DNA of 64,000 nucleotides from Sthenelais limicola. Taxonomy: Eukaryota > Annelida > Polychaeta > Phyllodocida > Sigalionidae. A program made the position numbers and the translations under genes. Position 1 is the stretch's first letter. Each line of letters starts with the position of its first letter. A model generated the notes under the pieces. The model searched no databases. It was not told the origin of the DNA and saw only the letters and a program-made list of their open reading frames with translations. Below are positions 1 through 14,290 of this stretch, piece by piece. The stretch is from the NCBI GenBank assembly GCA_942159475.1, contig OW804096.1:130376941-130440940 (forward strand), in the 5' to 3' direction.

Positions 1-3000
1 CATTGCAATGTTATTCCATTTGGGTATGTCATTATTCCTTGAACCATATGTAGAGGAAGACCACCATTGCGGCGGTCTAGTCCTGGTAAAAAGAAATATT
101 TCGCAAGTTGTGATAAAACATGTCTTTTTCCAATTGATTCTACACATGAAATTCTTTTGATTTTCATGCTTTCATATTTTAGAGCTTAATTCTGATTAAA
201 ATAATGTATTTCGGGACACTTTGCGAAACCAAAATCTAAACATTTATTTGACAAAGCCCAAATTTAAGATAATAAAACTCACATTAAAACTGAATAATAA
301 AAATAATCATATCAAATGGGAGAGTTTGAATGGATCAAGTATTCAATTTCCATTACAATCATGTTGGCAAACAACAAAAAAAGGCTTTGAGAATTAAATA
401 TGAAAACATGTCATTAGACTATGTGTTTTGTACGCCGTCAGACCTAGTTATAGGTGTAATTTCACAATACAGATTCATTACTTTGTAGTACATTGATTGT
501 CCTGTTGCAGCACCGAAATCGATTGGTGCGGGTGTTTGGCTTTCAGACAGAACTAGAGACTGGAGTGCTGCGATAATATGTATCACAGGGTCCTAGGGTC
601 AGGCTGCAATATATAGATATTCTGATTGTCTATTGTCGGGAGCACTCTTAAGCGTCCAACGCAGGATGCTCCCGACAGACTCACTTAGGCTCTATTTAGC
701 TACTTTGGTATGTTAAAACTGTCCTGGTCTTTTGCATTTATTCATTAGTATACAATGTTCATGTTAGGTTATGTATCGGGCAGTTATTGAACAAAAAAAA
801 TAACGACAACCATGCAGATGGATCACATGGTTCTTTAAGCTTTGATCAGCAATACTTTTTTATCCTTGCTAAATACATATTTATGATAATACGATATATA
901 TGATAAATATATCATTTGACGCATACGCATTAGATGGGAGTTGGTGGCATGCGTTTGTATACTAGTAGCCCATATATGATGCCTTATATAAACTACTAAT
1001 GCATGGACAGCCTCGGATATCACGTCAGGTATATTCAGCCAGACCAGCTGTTCCAATCAATAAATACAAATTTGCGTACAATCAAGCCTTTTATTAGACC
1101 AAAATGATGGTCTAATAGTATATTATTATTAAATGAATCTCGCGATCATGTGTAACATATCGTACATCATCCGTGCTCAGGAGAATACAGCAGCCATAGT
1201 CGACATTAGGGAGGTTCAGCACGCCTAACCTACACGTAAACGTGAATGATCCGTATCTCTAATATACAAACATACGTGAAAAGAAAGAAAGAGGTTCAGC
1301 AAAACATAGCGGGTAAAACGTAACATAACATATCAAGCACAATGTTTCATCTCACAATTTATTTTTCATACATAAAAATACGACCTAAATCACAAAAAAG
1401 ATACGGATACGGTCACGTAACTGTGATAGGTTTGCTTGCGGAATCTCCCTATTTACTGCACAATCCTCCGTGCAGTATGACATACAATGATGCAGGATGT
1501 CCATCGCGTTTTGCTTGGGAATTAGCTCATTTTGCCGCTGACAAGTGGTAATTTATGTCGGGTTAGTAGGACAGGTGTTTGTTGTTCCCGGGTACCGATA
1601 GTAAGGAGACTGTATTGGATTCATACCTGCCTACCTCAGGTGTCCCGAGTAGGTTTAGAGAGCTCTATATGAATGCATTACTTGTTGTCACTGGTTGCAA
1701 ACTATCAGACAGTATAGTGAGCGATATCAATTGTAACATAAGCTACCAATTATATATATTATACCAGCATTTTTGTTTTTCAGTATTGTAAAAATAAGAG
1801 ATTAATGGGACATGATCTGAGGTAGCTACACTTGTAATCTAGAGCCATATCCTTTCCTAAATGCCATTCATTTGGTGGGTTGATCAGATCCGTCATGATT
1901 ATTTATGAACAGTTGAAGTCTGTACTATGAAATTAAATGGTAGAATCAGTTGAATTTAGATGCATTACTCACACGCATGTGCACTTGATTCACTAAATTG
2001 ATTTTTAGTGACTCTCTTTACCCAAAGTAGAATCGCCAGTAAATGTCCTATATGTTTTCTTTCTTAGATTGTCTGGACTAATCTGGGGACCTTATTGTGC
2101 AAATGAAATCCTGAAACGAGAAATTTAGGTCATCTACCAAAATCTACTGACCAATTTCTTATCCCAGCTCTCTGAAAGGTAGCCCCATCTCCCCGGTGAT
2201 CAGAGATCACGCAAACGGGGTCAGCAAACACATTTGATACTATACATGCACATGTGTCAATAGACTCACCGTCCGTCGATTAGGGATCCTTTACACCTAA
2301 ACTGATGAGGATTGGCCTGACCCGTGTCCACACTTTAGGCAACATGGGTCAAAGTAATTCTACTGAAGACAGAAAATCCCGGACCAAGTGATTGATCTGC
2401 TTTTGCAGGGTCAAGCAAAAGTCCTCCAAGAAAATATTAACGCCACGTTTGCCCATGAACATTGAGAAGAAAATTGAAAAATAACTTTCACGTCAATTAT
2501 CGATTTTTGGACATTCACTACAACCGATTCACTACACACGCCCAGCAATCGGTCTTTAAAACTATTTTTTGTGTGGAAGATTAAAGCGGTTTGAAATCTT
2601 GAAAAGCTCTTCTGAAATGTAGACCACTTGCAGAGTTGTTCATTTAATAACTTGCAAGAATGTACTCCCTACCCTGCTCATTAGGTCGTTAGGCAAATTC
2701 ACTTCAGGTGTAGACGCGGGAAGAATGTTTTAATAACCACTCAATCTCCTATCCGAGTATGTATTATGGTTGTGAGTCATTTTCAGTTATATGTACAAGG
2801 AGATTTTTATTTTGCTCATGCTGTGAGTTGAAAGTGACAAGTAACTCATCTCTCCGGTCTCCTCCTGTGGCCCAGTACTTCCCCCACTTCGACGTGGCCA
2901 GGCCCGACCATATAGCAAATCACTAGTTATCGAGCATGCAACAGGGAACGCCAGGCAGCCTGCATATATCATGTCAATTTCTGATGATATATGAAGGTTT

Positions 3001-4320
3001 ATTTGTGTCTGCCTCGAGTCCGACCTTCGCCAAAACACATGTCATTCTCTGCCATTACACCTGGGCCTGCTGACTGGATTATATGAGCTTCGGCCGGTGT
3101 AGAGAACCACCACAACCGATGTGATTAATTGTCAACACACAGGATCTCGATGTGTAAATATCATCCAGCTTTGATCACCAATAGCCGACGGGGACTACCG
3201 CCCGTGTTGTCTTCACCAATTAAGATATGGGTCGGCCTTAGATAAAACTTCTCCCTACTGATAGTTTTTATTGTAATATATTTATATGAGTAAAGTGGCA
3301 AGCAGACTTTTTTCAACAATGATTTAGCATGAGAGGATGTCACCTCCTAGTATTTACTAGATAATATTTTTGAAATCATGACGGTACGTATCTAGGCGAT
3401 GAATAAAGGAAACGCATCACTATTCTCAGGAAGGTATATACTATTTGAAACAATAACTAATATCAAAGTTATATAAATTCGGGATAATATCGAGCAAAAT
3501 ATGCATATAATCTGCCTAGAGATAATGAGAATATGATCTTTCTAGAAACGCAGAGAAATCCGACTGGCAAATGGAGAATGACACACCGGCGTACGTGTCG
3601 ACTGAAAACACTATATATCTAATACTTTTGAGACGTAAGTCTGGAGGAAAAACCTTAACCACGAATAGCAGTTTTAGGGTGAAAGCTTGTATTAAGTACA
3701 TTCCTGTATCCATGCCTGGGGGGAAGGAAATGTTTTTATAAGGCAGGGACTTGCCATGCATGGCAACGCTGTGTGTCACGAATAAGCCTTGGAGTTAGCA
3801 CGGCCGGTAGCACGGATTGATAGAAAGCAAGATATTAATTCAGATCGTCTTGGAATTCATGCCTCCGACTCTTACTCATTGAACTAAGGTTCAGTGCGAT
3901 TAGCACGACAAGGACTGTACCAACACGATATTCTCCAATAATTTTATATACCCTTTCTTCTCCTTCATGTCCTGACATTTCAGCTGGTGTTTAGCTGGTT
4001 AATCTAGTATAATCGAATTAATAATCTAAATCCCTTAAATCAATTAATTGAAAACACCATTATCAGAACCAATATAACTTTTAATAATAATTCTTGGCAT
4101 ATATGGACTTCAATAGTGAATAATAGTGAGTTTGAGTGAGAATTTCCCTCAGAAATGTCTTATAAGTATTATATGGTAGCATAGCTAGCAGTCCATTTAT
4201 TTAAAAAGTGTATAGCCGAAGCCCAACCTTCTTCGGCCATATTGACAACGGGAACCAAGCTGCTCCACCAATCAGGAAGCTGCAGCCAACAATCTCCCCT
4301 TGACGACGTTACCACATCGT
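1..4320. other. non-coding stretch, nothing recognised
   Basis: A+T-rich sequence with only short open frames (longest about 87 codons) that have no family resemblance. No repeat longer than a few units stands out. Confidence 0.7.
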
Positions 4321-4563
4321 ATATGGGTCAGATTTTTAGAAGATGTACAATTCAACTTCGCCAACCTTCTAAAAAAACAAATTCCAGACAAAAATAAAGT
4401 TCAAAATACAGTTCAACCTAATCAAACAGATTGATTGAATCAATGCAATACCGAATATACTAGAATTTACCTAGTTTTGGCCAGATTGCAGCCTAACTTT
4501 TGCAGAATTTACTAAATGTGTACAGCTGCCAATTGTACATTTTCTGAAAATCTGACCCATATA
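4321..4563. mobile_element. MITE-like element, copy 1
   Basis: The element begins ATATGGGTCAGATTTT and ends with the near-perfect reverse complement AAAATCTGACCCATAT. The inverted repeat extends about 30 bp inward through a TGTACAATT-type segment. Its interior (243 bp in all) has no open frame and is related, in opposite orientation, to the copy at 9947. Possible TA or TATA target duplications cannot be told apart from the palindromic ends. Confidence 0.8.
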
Positions 4564-6535
4564 AGAGTGAGCAACTCTCGATAAAGGTTCATTCCATCGC
4601 CTGGTCGCTAACGAGCAGATCTCCTCCACGCCTTGCAGACGACATTTCAAACTTAATTCCCTTGATTTATTCCTCAATGTAGCTGTATATTAAGTAATAG
4701 GGGGGAATAAATATAACATGTTGAACCAACCAGGTCTTGAGTCAGTCACTACGGCGCCGCATAAGCATCGGAGTTCTACATGTATTATATTGGGAATCTA
4801 AATATAATTGATGAAGACCAATAGATATTTGAGGAGAAATGTGGCTGAATATTGATGAAAACGTTGTAATAACATAATACTATTTGATCGTGACAAAAAA
4901 TAAGGCCTACCTTTAATGTGGAAGAATTATTACTTTACTGCATGGTTTATTCAATATCTATAAAACAGCCGAACATGAGCTTTGGATATATATGTGTTTA
5001 AGATTATACCTAATAAAAATTCTTGTTACATATTCCACCAAATTGCTGGCATCAGTATTAGATAAAATATCTAGTTGTATTCGCAAATTAAGATATATAC
5101 CGCTTTTAGCCATAGGGTTTTGGCACACCATGAATCCGTAATTAGAACTAATTGGGATGGTTTTGGCACAATGATCTGTCTCTCGTGCCATGGCCTTCCT
5201 TTAAGATAAACCCGAGTAGTGTCACTAAGTGAGAGACATAGAATTAATTAATCCCTTCAATTACAGTTTAGGTATAGATCTATGTCATGCACTGGGGATA
5301 CTGCATGATTATTCGCTTCTTTAATGGTGCCAGTGTTCGAGCTAGAACACATTTTGACACTGGAACCATCGAGGTGGCTTTTCAGGGTTCACTCGTGTCT
5401 TCTCTCTGAGGACGTCTGCCATTGCGGATGAACTTGATTGCCCTCTTCTTTAGCATATATAATAAGTTCTACATTCAGATAATATAACACAGCCATTACT
5501 TAATCGAGTTGGCGAATATGTCAATTAGCAGTGGCGCACTATCTAAATAATGAAGGGATATTGTATGTATGTAATACGTCACAGTTTTGATATTTAGATT
5601 CAAATATTGTAATCGTCTTTCGCCTATATTTTGGAAAAGAAATTCCTGCAATATTGCCTGTGTTTCGTATGAAAAGCGCGTAATACTCTTGTTATCGCAG
5701 AAGGGTTATTTGGTGGGGAACTAAGGCGAGTGTCTCGGATATCCAGTTTGATTGATCTGACGCGGGTCAAAGAGGGTGCAGTCTTTGGGAAACGATACAA
5801 GGCATATGCATAGAAGGTTGTTGATATAAAGGGGCGCAATATATCTATTTCGCACAATCCCTAATCTTGGTATTCCATCTAAATGAACTATCATCGTCTC
5901 GTTCAACTACTTGATGTATGTTTTTTTTTAAAAAATTGTGGTGGAACAATGAAATAAATGATAACCTTCTCATACGGAGTCGGATTGCATGCATTGGAAA
6001 TCCCTTTATTCAGACAATTTAATTTTATACCGTGACTGCATGGTTTGCCTTCATACAAGTACCTACTGATTTGAGTTTTTTTGATTGAAAAGTATTGGTA
6101 GTACCATTGATTCTATCCCCACTATAGAAATATTTCACTAGTAATGGTTATCAATCATTTCACATGACATGAAGAAAAACTCTGGTGCCTGTTTTCATTC
6201 TAGCCCAATAGAAAGTCTCGCATTACCTTCATGAATTTTGGACTTGGAAATATATACGTACCAACATGAACTTGCATTTCTGATCATAAATCAAAGCGTC
6301 CTGTATATTGATCTATGATAGCTTTTCCTTGGTAAACATATTCGGCCTCGAAGGTATAAATGCAATCAGGTGATTGGGTAGTTGACTACACACGTGAACT
6401 ATTTATAGACTTCGATTAGAAATGTACGATATATGCATGAACCATATATCACATGAGACTACTTTTACTAAATGGGGTGTATGTAAATAAACATCGATTT
6501 ATCTAAATTGTTATTCTTCATCCTAACTACTTATT
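4564..6535. other. non-coding stretch, nothing recognised
   Basis: Two overlapping minus-strand frames at 5624-5906 share no known motif and look like chance openings. Confidence 0.7.
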
Positions 6536-6921
6536 CGTGATTGGCATGATATATTGCATAGAAATATATTTGCAGCATTCCCAGCAACCAAACAAATCAG
6601 AATTTAATCATGCTTGATATAATACATTTTAGCTCTATTTTCAGTCTTTTTCAAGACCGACATCTGACATCGTGATTGGCATGATATATTGGATAGAAAT
6701 ATATTTGCAGCATTCCCAGCAACCAAACAAATCAGAAAAGGTCTACTCGTTTCTGGCTCGTTGAGTAAATCGGTCCGGAGCATCTTATTACAGAGTGATA
6801 TCGCAGTAGACAAACAATCCATAAAAAAGGCCAGTGACTTATGAAAGGAATTGATTTAATTATGCTTGATATAATACATTTTAGCTCTATTTTCAGTCTT
6901 TTTAAAGACCGACATCTGACA
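6536..6921. repeat. local tandem duplication with a 117-bp indel
   Basis: The order is A1 (6536-6602), B1 (6603-6670), A2 (6671-6737), a unique 117-bp segment (6738-6854), then B2 (6855-6921). A copies are about 67 bp and start CGTGATTGGCATGATATATT. B copies start TTTAATYATGCTTGATATAA. They are nearly identical, so the duplication is recent. The second unit keeps, or has gained, 117 bp between A and B. Confidence 0.85.
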
Positions 6922-6990
6922 CACGATAGAAATATTGCATGATGGAGGTATACGAGGAACCACGCTAGACTATAATCATGAATGTGTGTA

Positions 6991-7030
6991 GAGGGTGGGT
7001 GTGGTGGTGGGTGTGGGTGTGGTGGTGGGG
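6991..7030 (+). repeat. GGG/GTGG-rich simple repeat, G-quadruplex candidate
   Basis: The segment contains five runs of three or four Gs separated by T, GT and GGTGGT spacers. The spacing could support a G-quadruplex on the + strand. It follows directly on the tandem duplication at 6536-6921. Confidence 0.6.
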
Positions 7031-9946
7031 TAACATAGAAACATGGTTCTATTCGTCCAGAGTATAGCGCTTGCATTAACATGTATATAGGACATTGTAT
7101 ATTATGTGACTTAGCAGGAAAGTTCTATCAAAGCAAGCTTTTTTCAAAAAGGCCCTTTTCGCCCATTTGGAACCGTTTTGTGAGAATCGACCATTCTATA
7201 TACTAAGTTTATTCTATAGGAATTCCATATGCTTTATTGGACTCTTTACCCTGTGGGTCCTGAACATGTATCATATATTATCGTCAAAAGTAAAAGTTGC
7301 CATGTATTTCTAAGGCTCTACACAGGACTGCAATAATGCTATATTCCATCACCAATAGATGATGTTCTATGAATAAAGAGAATTGCTGTTTCTCTCGATT
7401 CGACCACTGTAGGGCCATTGGTTGGTTCAATCGCCTGTCGTGACCACACACTTCTGTTGCTCCTGATAGGCCTCGGACATATTACCTGGCTTTAGAGAAA
7501 ATCTAGTCTGGCCGCTTGGACTGTGGCCTGCGTTCTTATTTTGTATACAGCAATGCATTCGACTGAGAACCACTTTGGAGAGGAGGGCCAAGTATAAATC
7601 TAATATTTTATTCCCTATAGTAAAAGGAAACATACCATACTGACTGATATTAGTAGTACTTAATCTTTGTGTCTATTAAAGACTAAACTCTGGAGGAACT
7701 TCAGAAAGTATACATGTTTCTATTAGAAACGAACGCTTAAAAATCGCTTATAAAACAATACTTTTTTGGGCGACAAGGTCCATTAAATTAAACATGTATC
7801 TATACATTCACCTCCGTTCCGTACCACATGAATGAACTTGCAAAATATTATTGATCTATTCAAATGTAGCGTCATTAAATGAGAATGATATTAGATCAGA
7901 ACCATAGCGATAGAAGCTGAGGAATTTGCAATTTACAAAGAAGTCAGAGGCCATTCTATTTATATTCCATATGGTCCAAGCCTATAAGAGAGAGTGAATA
8001 CAAATCAGCTTTTTTGGCAAAATTCTCCAGCCAATAGGTTCCCGCCGAGGTGTGCCTAACTTTATACAAATGATGGTAGGTGTATTGCGCTTGCATGCCG
8101 TTTGAGCCATCTTGAACCATGAGATTGTGCCTGGATCATCTACGAGGTCTACGACAGGGATGCCTGGATAGTATGAGGGCTCGTAGTCAACTTGACTGAT
8201 ATGTCTTTGATGCGCATGTTTCGAGCCGCACTAAGTCCGCCCTGTAATCACATTGAATGGTTATTTATAGCAGGCAGCCTCGAAACACCAGCCTACACAG
8301 AGTCCTTCATTTTCCTCGGCATTAAAAAGTTGTCCAGCAACTGGGAACTCCCCCGGTTGTGGCAACAAGCAGGAAACTCCTGCCTCCTTCTGTCTACTGT
8401 CCTCCTCTCTTAGGTTTTCGAGAATGAGATGCTATACACTGGAACTGCAGTAGAAAGCGCTGCCATTTGGAAGATACATTGGCATCTCAGAAAAGAGCGC
8501 ATCTGCCAAGTTCTCCCCCTTCTTTTTGGCCTTCGTGGCTGGGGGCCACTTATAGACACGGGCGAATCACCGATTTTGTCAGGTTCCTTTGAGTTATCAT
8601 TGGTGGATTCCCTAGCTCAAAGAAACTGACTAGGGTGCTAAACACAAACTATGCCACAAAGGTCAGATTGACGCAGAGAAAGCTTCACACCGAGACCAGA
8701 TAAGGCAATGTTTGAGGAAATGATAAACCAAATCACAAATTATATGGATTAAATGCCCCAGGCATTAAATATCTTATCATGCATGGCTTAAATTGACAAA
8801 AGGCATGAGCAATGTTCATCGCCAATTATTCAGGCATTTAAATACATGGAAGTAATGGATAAAATAGTAATATAACGGTTTATATGGTTATGTTTATTTT
8901 TACAGTATGTTAAATAAAATGCATTATAAGATAATGAACGCAACAACAGTTTTCTGATCAGTCAGTTATCCTAAAATGACACTTGGAGGTAACATTAAGA
9001 CACGATTACATCATGTATTTTTCATCAGAGCATTAATCTTTCATCTATCTTATGACCCTCTCATATGTGTTCTAAAGACGCAATCACAGTCCCTTAAGAC
9101 GTTATTATGTCGCCTGGCGGGTGGGCGGAAATAGGCGCTTCGGCTTACGGCCTATTCTGGTCGATCGATCATCCCTCCTTATAAGAATTCATTTCGATCC
9201 CCATATTCCTTTCTTTGAATACATTCTAAGTGTAACCCACAACCTATCACGCAGCCAGGGTTCAGCTTTAAACGAAGATAAACTCTTGTATCTATGGTAA
9301 GACGCATGAGCCAATATAGCCTCTAGGCTTTAGTCAACATGTTATTCCACACACGGATCTCTTGCTTAGAAATATTCCCCTATCCCCCCATAAGCGATTA
9401 CCCCGATGAATGACTTGGGAAATATTTTATAAGAATACAAAGGTCTCAACACACGGGAGAACCCTATATTTCTATAGAATTGATGACCACCGAGGGATTG
9501 CGAATTGGGTCATACTCCAATGAAATACTGTCGACAAATTCCCCCCAATAGGAGCTTCATTATTTTCTAAAATGCATGTATATATAATGTGAACGTTGCC
9601 TCGTTTAGGGACCCGTCATTGTACCGCCCTGTTTATTTAGTCATGCAACCTTAAACCTAGCTACTGGCACATCTGGGGTTTTCTTGATTAAAATAACACC
9701 GATTTGTTTAACTTAATTTCTGTACTTCGCCTGACTGACATAAGTATTTCATACCTAGAATAATTAAGATATAAATTATCTCTCTACCTATTGCTAAAAT
9801 ATTTGTTCATACTTTTGTTCGTGACAAAACTCTCTCCTTCATTACCACGAGGAACTTTTCGGTTTAGGGTATGTCAAAGGAGTGAAGGGAGAAGGAAGCC
9901 AATAAAACAAAGAAAATGATATAAGAGAGATGGACATATATTACTC
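7031..9946. other. non-coding stretch, nothing recognised
   Basis: Contains two adjacent + strand frames at 8192-8629 of somewhat higher GC. The peptides are not recognised and the second frame is shifted. An old mobile element is possible but not shown. Confidence 0.6.
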
Positions 9947-10188
9947 ATATGGGTCAGATTTTCAGAAAATGCACAATTGGCAGCGGTACAGATTTAGTAA
10001 ACTCTGCTAAATTAGGCTGCAATTTGGTCAATACTAGGTAAATTTGAGTATAATCGGCATTGCCTTGATTCTAGCAATATGTTGGTTGGATTGAACTGTG
10101 TTTTGTACTTTATTTTCGTTTGAAATTTGGGTTATTTAAGGGCATTGGTGAAGGTGAATTGTACATTTTCTGAAAATCTGACCCATAT
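9947..10188. mobile_element. MITE-like element, copy 2
   Basis: This 242-bp element has the same terminal inverted repeats as the copy at 4321 (GGGTCAGATTTTCAGAAAAT at one end, its complement at the other). Inside are GGCAGCGGTACAGATTTAGT and a CAATACTAGGTAAATTTGAG segment that matches the reverse complement of copy 1. Length and ends show a non-autonomous DNA transposon family; no transposase is present in the window. Confidence 0.8.
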
Positions 10189-11539
10189 ATGAACCTCAAT
10201 ACCTGCTCACGGTGCTAAAATAAAACATACATAAACTATATGAACTCAGGTGTTTTTTACTATGGGAGGGTAAGGGAAGGAAAGAGGAGGAGGGAGACGC
10301 AGAAGAGTACCAATCTCTCAGCGCCAGCCAAGCAAACTACAAATTATAGCACCAGGGGCCCCGCCGCAAATTAATTAAAGAGTTAATTAACCTTTTCCAA
10401 TGAACACTATTATTTTGGATATGGACGTTGTTGCGGATTTCGGAGTGGATACATTAAGATGTAATGTTTTGATTATGCAACTCATAAAGACATGAGATAG
10501 ACTATAACGAAGTCAACTTAAAGTATTTCAACTTCAGAAGAATTCAATTAAACCGTAACACCGGTGGTTAAAATTTCCTGTATGTATCTAAATCTGTTAT
10601 ATTGCCACTAAAGACTCTGATGGTCTGATGTAGGCCTACACGAGCATATCATCATAACTGATTCAAAAGCATAGAGCTTAGTGCCTTGATATTTACGCTT
10701 GTCATATACAATTTTATATTGTATTATGTATATATACTGCTGACGGTATATATATATCAGAGTGACGTCTATAAAGCTTAAACACAATCTTAATGCTTAC
10801 GCTTTATTCATTTCTCTTAGGAAATATATGGACATCAACCTATGCATATGAGGAAGTGATGGACAGAATATATGTTTTCCTCTATATCACTTCAAGTAAA
10901 ATGATAGAATCCCAGGAAGGATATGTGGGCCCGTGATTTCTCAAATGTTGGATCTCACCAGGAGATAAATTCTTTTTACTTTGAAATATATCAATTGTCA
11001 AGAGGAAGGAAGGACTATGTATATGAATTTGTGCCATTTTGCTTCAGACATCGCAGGAAGCATTAGTTATTTTCTCTCATTTTTGTTGCAGATTTGTTCA
11101 TGAAATTGCCATATTAATTACCCATGGGTCCTCCAATAACGCCAGTGGCACCAGGGGTCACGATGTCACCAATTAAATAGGAGCTCGGTCACCTTCGAGT
11201 CATCAATTCATTCCTTCTTTTGCAACCCAATCCCAATCTCTTCAGAATAATAATCATAGAGCTTATGAGGTGGAGGTTTAAATCTGTGTGTATCACAACC
11301 ATCAGAGGTACGACACCCATCTGATAATTATCAATTGGTAACTCCACCACTCTATAAAACCATTAATCCTTGCTAGCCCCAGGAGTTTGTTGTCGAATAT
11401 ACCACTGCGTTTCATGCTAAGAAGAATGGCCAAATAGAAGGAAAAGGTTTAAGTGAATCTTGGAATGTTGTTGGCGCAGCTAGTGTCCAATGATTGCCCA
11501 GTGACTGTCTGACAGTTTGAACGCCCTTATCTCATCTCA
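10189..11539. other. non-coding stretch, nothing recognised
   Basis: A+T-rich with a short (TA)n near 10747-10757. No coding signal. Confidence 0.7.
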
Positions 11540-12520
11540 TCGGATTGATCAAAGTGGATCCCGACTCACTCTCAGATCAGACCGCAATCCGGAGCCTCCA
11601 CAACCGGTCTCTGAGCAGTAGTTTGCATCATTAGCCTCTCCTATATTGGTTGGACTCATTTGGGGCCGATTGGAGAAGGGCCATGGGTCCTGAGGGTTGA
11701 TGGGGGGGGGGGGCACCAATCCCCTAGGGTCACTATGGCCTATTGGCCATGATTGTGCAGCTGGCGGAGTAGATCTCCTTGACCTGAGCCGGCTACGGAT
11801 CTCCGCAGGGTTCCCATGGCTATAATATGACGCTTCCCGCAGTTTCCACATGGAAGCTCAATGTTTTCCAATATTCCTAAATTCGTAACTGAGATGGAAA
11901 GAGACCGCCAGCTCCCACTCGGGCCAGTCTGCCCTGCGCCAAATCGTTCGTGAACGGCAAGTTGACAGCGCCACGCAACATCGCCGATCATATTTTTTGT
12001 GTAGCGCCGCTCTGTTCTCCTGTTAGACCTGTGTTGCAGTTGCCTTTCGCCAATTGCTGCAACACGTCGCCGAGCCAATTTTGCTGCAGGTTTTACAATC
12101 AGGCTCATAGATATGGCACCTGTCCAAGTACTGGTACCCCACACCCTCCCACCCCGAGTCAACCCACTCTTAAAACACCCTCACGAGGCACCGCTCAGTG
12201 CTGACCGAGTGTCTATAGTTAAAGATACCCGACGGAAATATACCCACCAACCCCGATTGAGGGGGCTATCTGCAGCAACCCATTTTACCTCGGTAAATAT
12301 CAACTACGGAATATGCACTGGCCGCCCACCACCCTGAAGCAGACACGGCCAATCAAGAGGAGACCCTGCAACCGTATAATACACCCCCAAACCCACCCAG
12401 GCATGGGCAGCGGGCCGGGCCTTCTCTCCATCTATCAAAATGCGGCTCTACCCCAGTTTTTAATGAAAACCTGCATGTGGGATTTAGGCTGTACAGGCTG
12501 ATGCACCAGGTTGATTTATC
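11540..12520. other. GC-richer block without a recognisable gene
   Basis: By eye this kilobase is clearly richer in G+C than its surroundings. It opens long frames on both strands, including a minus-strand frame at 11740-12162. The predicted peptides overlap one another and match no family I know; one has a CGNCG motif. It may be a decayed repeat or an unannotated exon cluster. Confidence 0.35.
11702..11713 (+). repeat. G12 homopolymer
   Basis: This is a run of twelve Gs inside the GC-richer block 11540-12520. It is expected to be length-variable between individuals and error-prone in sequencing. Confidence 0.9.
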
Positions 12521-14242
12521 CCTCATAAAACAAGAGAACAATACAAATGTGTTTCAGTATCTAAAATATTACTGAAATTTTAATCGATTATCAATATAAT
12601 TATCGCCTAATTTTGGTTGTATATTTAACACAAATCTGGCCACCTTATCGATTATACCAGCCCATCTATAGGCCAAGAACACCCACCCTTAACCATCTGA
12701 TGTCTTGACTTATACATCCTGACCAGCAGCAGGCCGATCAGGCCTCGTCTACTTCACGCCTCCCATTGCCTTAAACCATGGACGGCTGGACTTAGACCAA
12801 GAGGGATTAAGAGGCGTGAGAGGCACGGAGGTCGATTCGTCTCCTAGGTGTCATGGAAGAATGTCTATCCCCGAAATAGCCCTAGTTCAAGTACCCTGTC
12901 CTTGGGAGAGCTTCCTGTACCGAGGTAAGTAGGATAAGAAATGTCCCCCAGCTGCAGGTGATTTCTCACCAACAAAAATGGTGCTTTAAGGTCATTGAGA
13001 CCTTGAAAAAACAATACACTAAGATTGGGTTTGTTGTCCAATTACACGATTGTTTTTCACGTTCTTATGTTCTGTTTTCCAATCTATAATCAATCTGAAT
13101 CGTATTAATCAATCTAAATGTATAGCTCGAACATTGGTTTTGGCTCGGTGAACAGGAAAGAGACGAATATTTAGTCTTTAACATATAATAACTACTGTTT
13201 TTCTCATGAAAGTCCAGCGACTTGTGACAAGCAGTGATGAATACATGGAGGAAGTGTGTGGCGCCAAGAGGTAGCTTGGCAACCAACCAAACAAACTTTC
13301 AGGTTTTGGGATAGTCTCTGTTTTACATGTAATCTATGATATTTAACAAATATATAAAGTTGTAAAATAAGTATATAAAAAAGGCCTAGAATGCGGCATT
13401 AGATCACTTACTGCAATCAGAAATGTTGCAACCACTAATGGACGAAAGGGAGTCTTATTTTAAGCACAACTAGGATCATTCAATTAACAAAATTAGAATA
13501 ATTATGATAATAAATACCATTAGTTGCCATTAGTATCGGCTGCTGGATCAGCCACTGCAATGTAACGTATTAATGTGCAAATGTATAAATTATGCAATGG
13601 CCAACTCTGGTTTCATCACAGCAGCTCTATTGAGCTCATTCAATCTTATCATCCTCCCACTATAAGGATATCAAAGCGTTGATATCCAATACTAATATAT
13701 TATATATAAAATGGAGGATATAATGATAATATTGTATGTGGGGATAGGGAATGGGAGGGACAGACAGTCAGACAGAGAAAAGGGAAGAGAAAGACATGAT
13801 TTTAGAGACATAGTACAAACGAAGGCGTCACAATTAAACAGCTTCCTCAGGAGGTGAAATAAAATTCCGCTGAGAGACGAAAGACCTTAAACCCTTGTTG
13901 TTGGGCGGAGGAAAGGTCCCATTAAGCGCCTGTGGCTTCACGCGATCTAGCAATATAGAAAGGGGCAAACTAGGGGGCAATCCATTGGATAGAATCCAAT
14001 CCTGGTCTCTCTTGCTCTTAAGCACAGGTTAGAGAAAAGGGACAAGTAAGGAATTGGATGTAAGATATTCAACCTTCCTACAATGTGTTAACCTTGCTCA
14101 CCTAATACACAGAACATCTTACTTTATTGCATGCATCCCTGTAGGATACGTAATTACCTTTAACGTACAATTGACTGCAGAATTTATTTTTAATGTTAAT
14201 ACGAGTCTTCCTTTTAACGCCATATTCAAATCTCCATATATC
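12521..14242. other. non-coding stretch, nothing recognised
   Basis: Mostly A+T-rich. A small inverted repeat (CACGCCTC / GAGGCGTG) lies at about 12756-12820. No coding signal. Confidence 0.65.
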
Positions 14243-14290
14243 TAGCTGTAGGCCTAAATATTAGTACCTTGAAATATAGGACAGTATCAA
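14243..14290 (+). repeat. short dispersed repeat, copy 1 (related to 18206-18261)
   Basis: TAGCTGTA, an AAATATTAG segment and ACCTTGAAATATAGGACAG with TATCAA recur in the same order at 18206-18261, with an insertion between the blocks. This suggests an old interspersed repeat with undefined ends. Confidence 0.5.
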
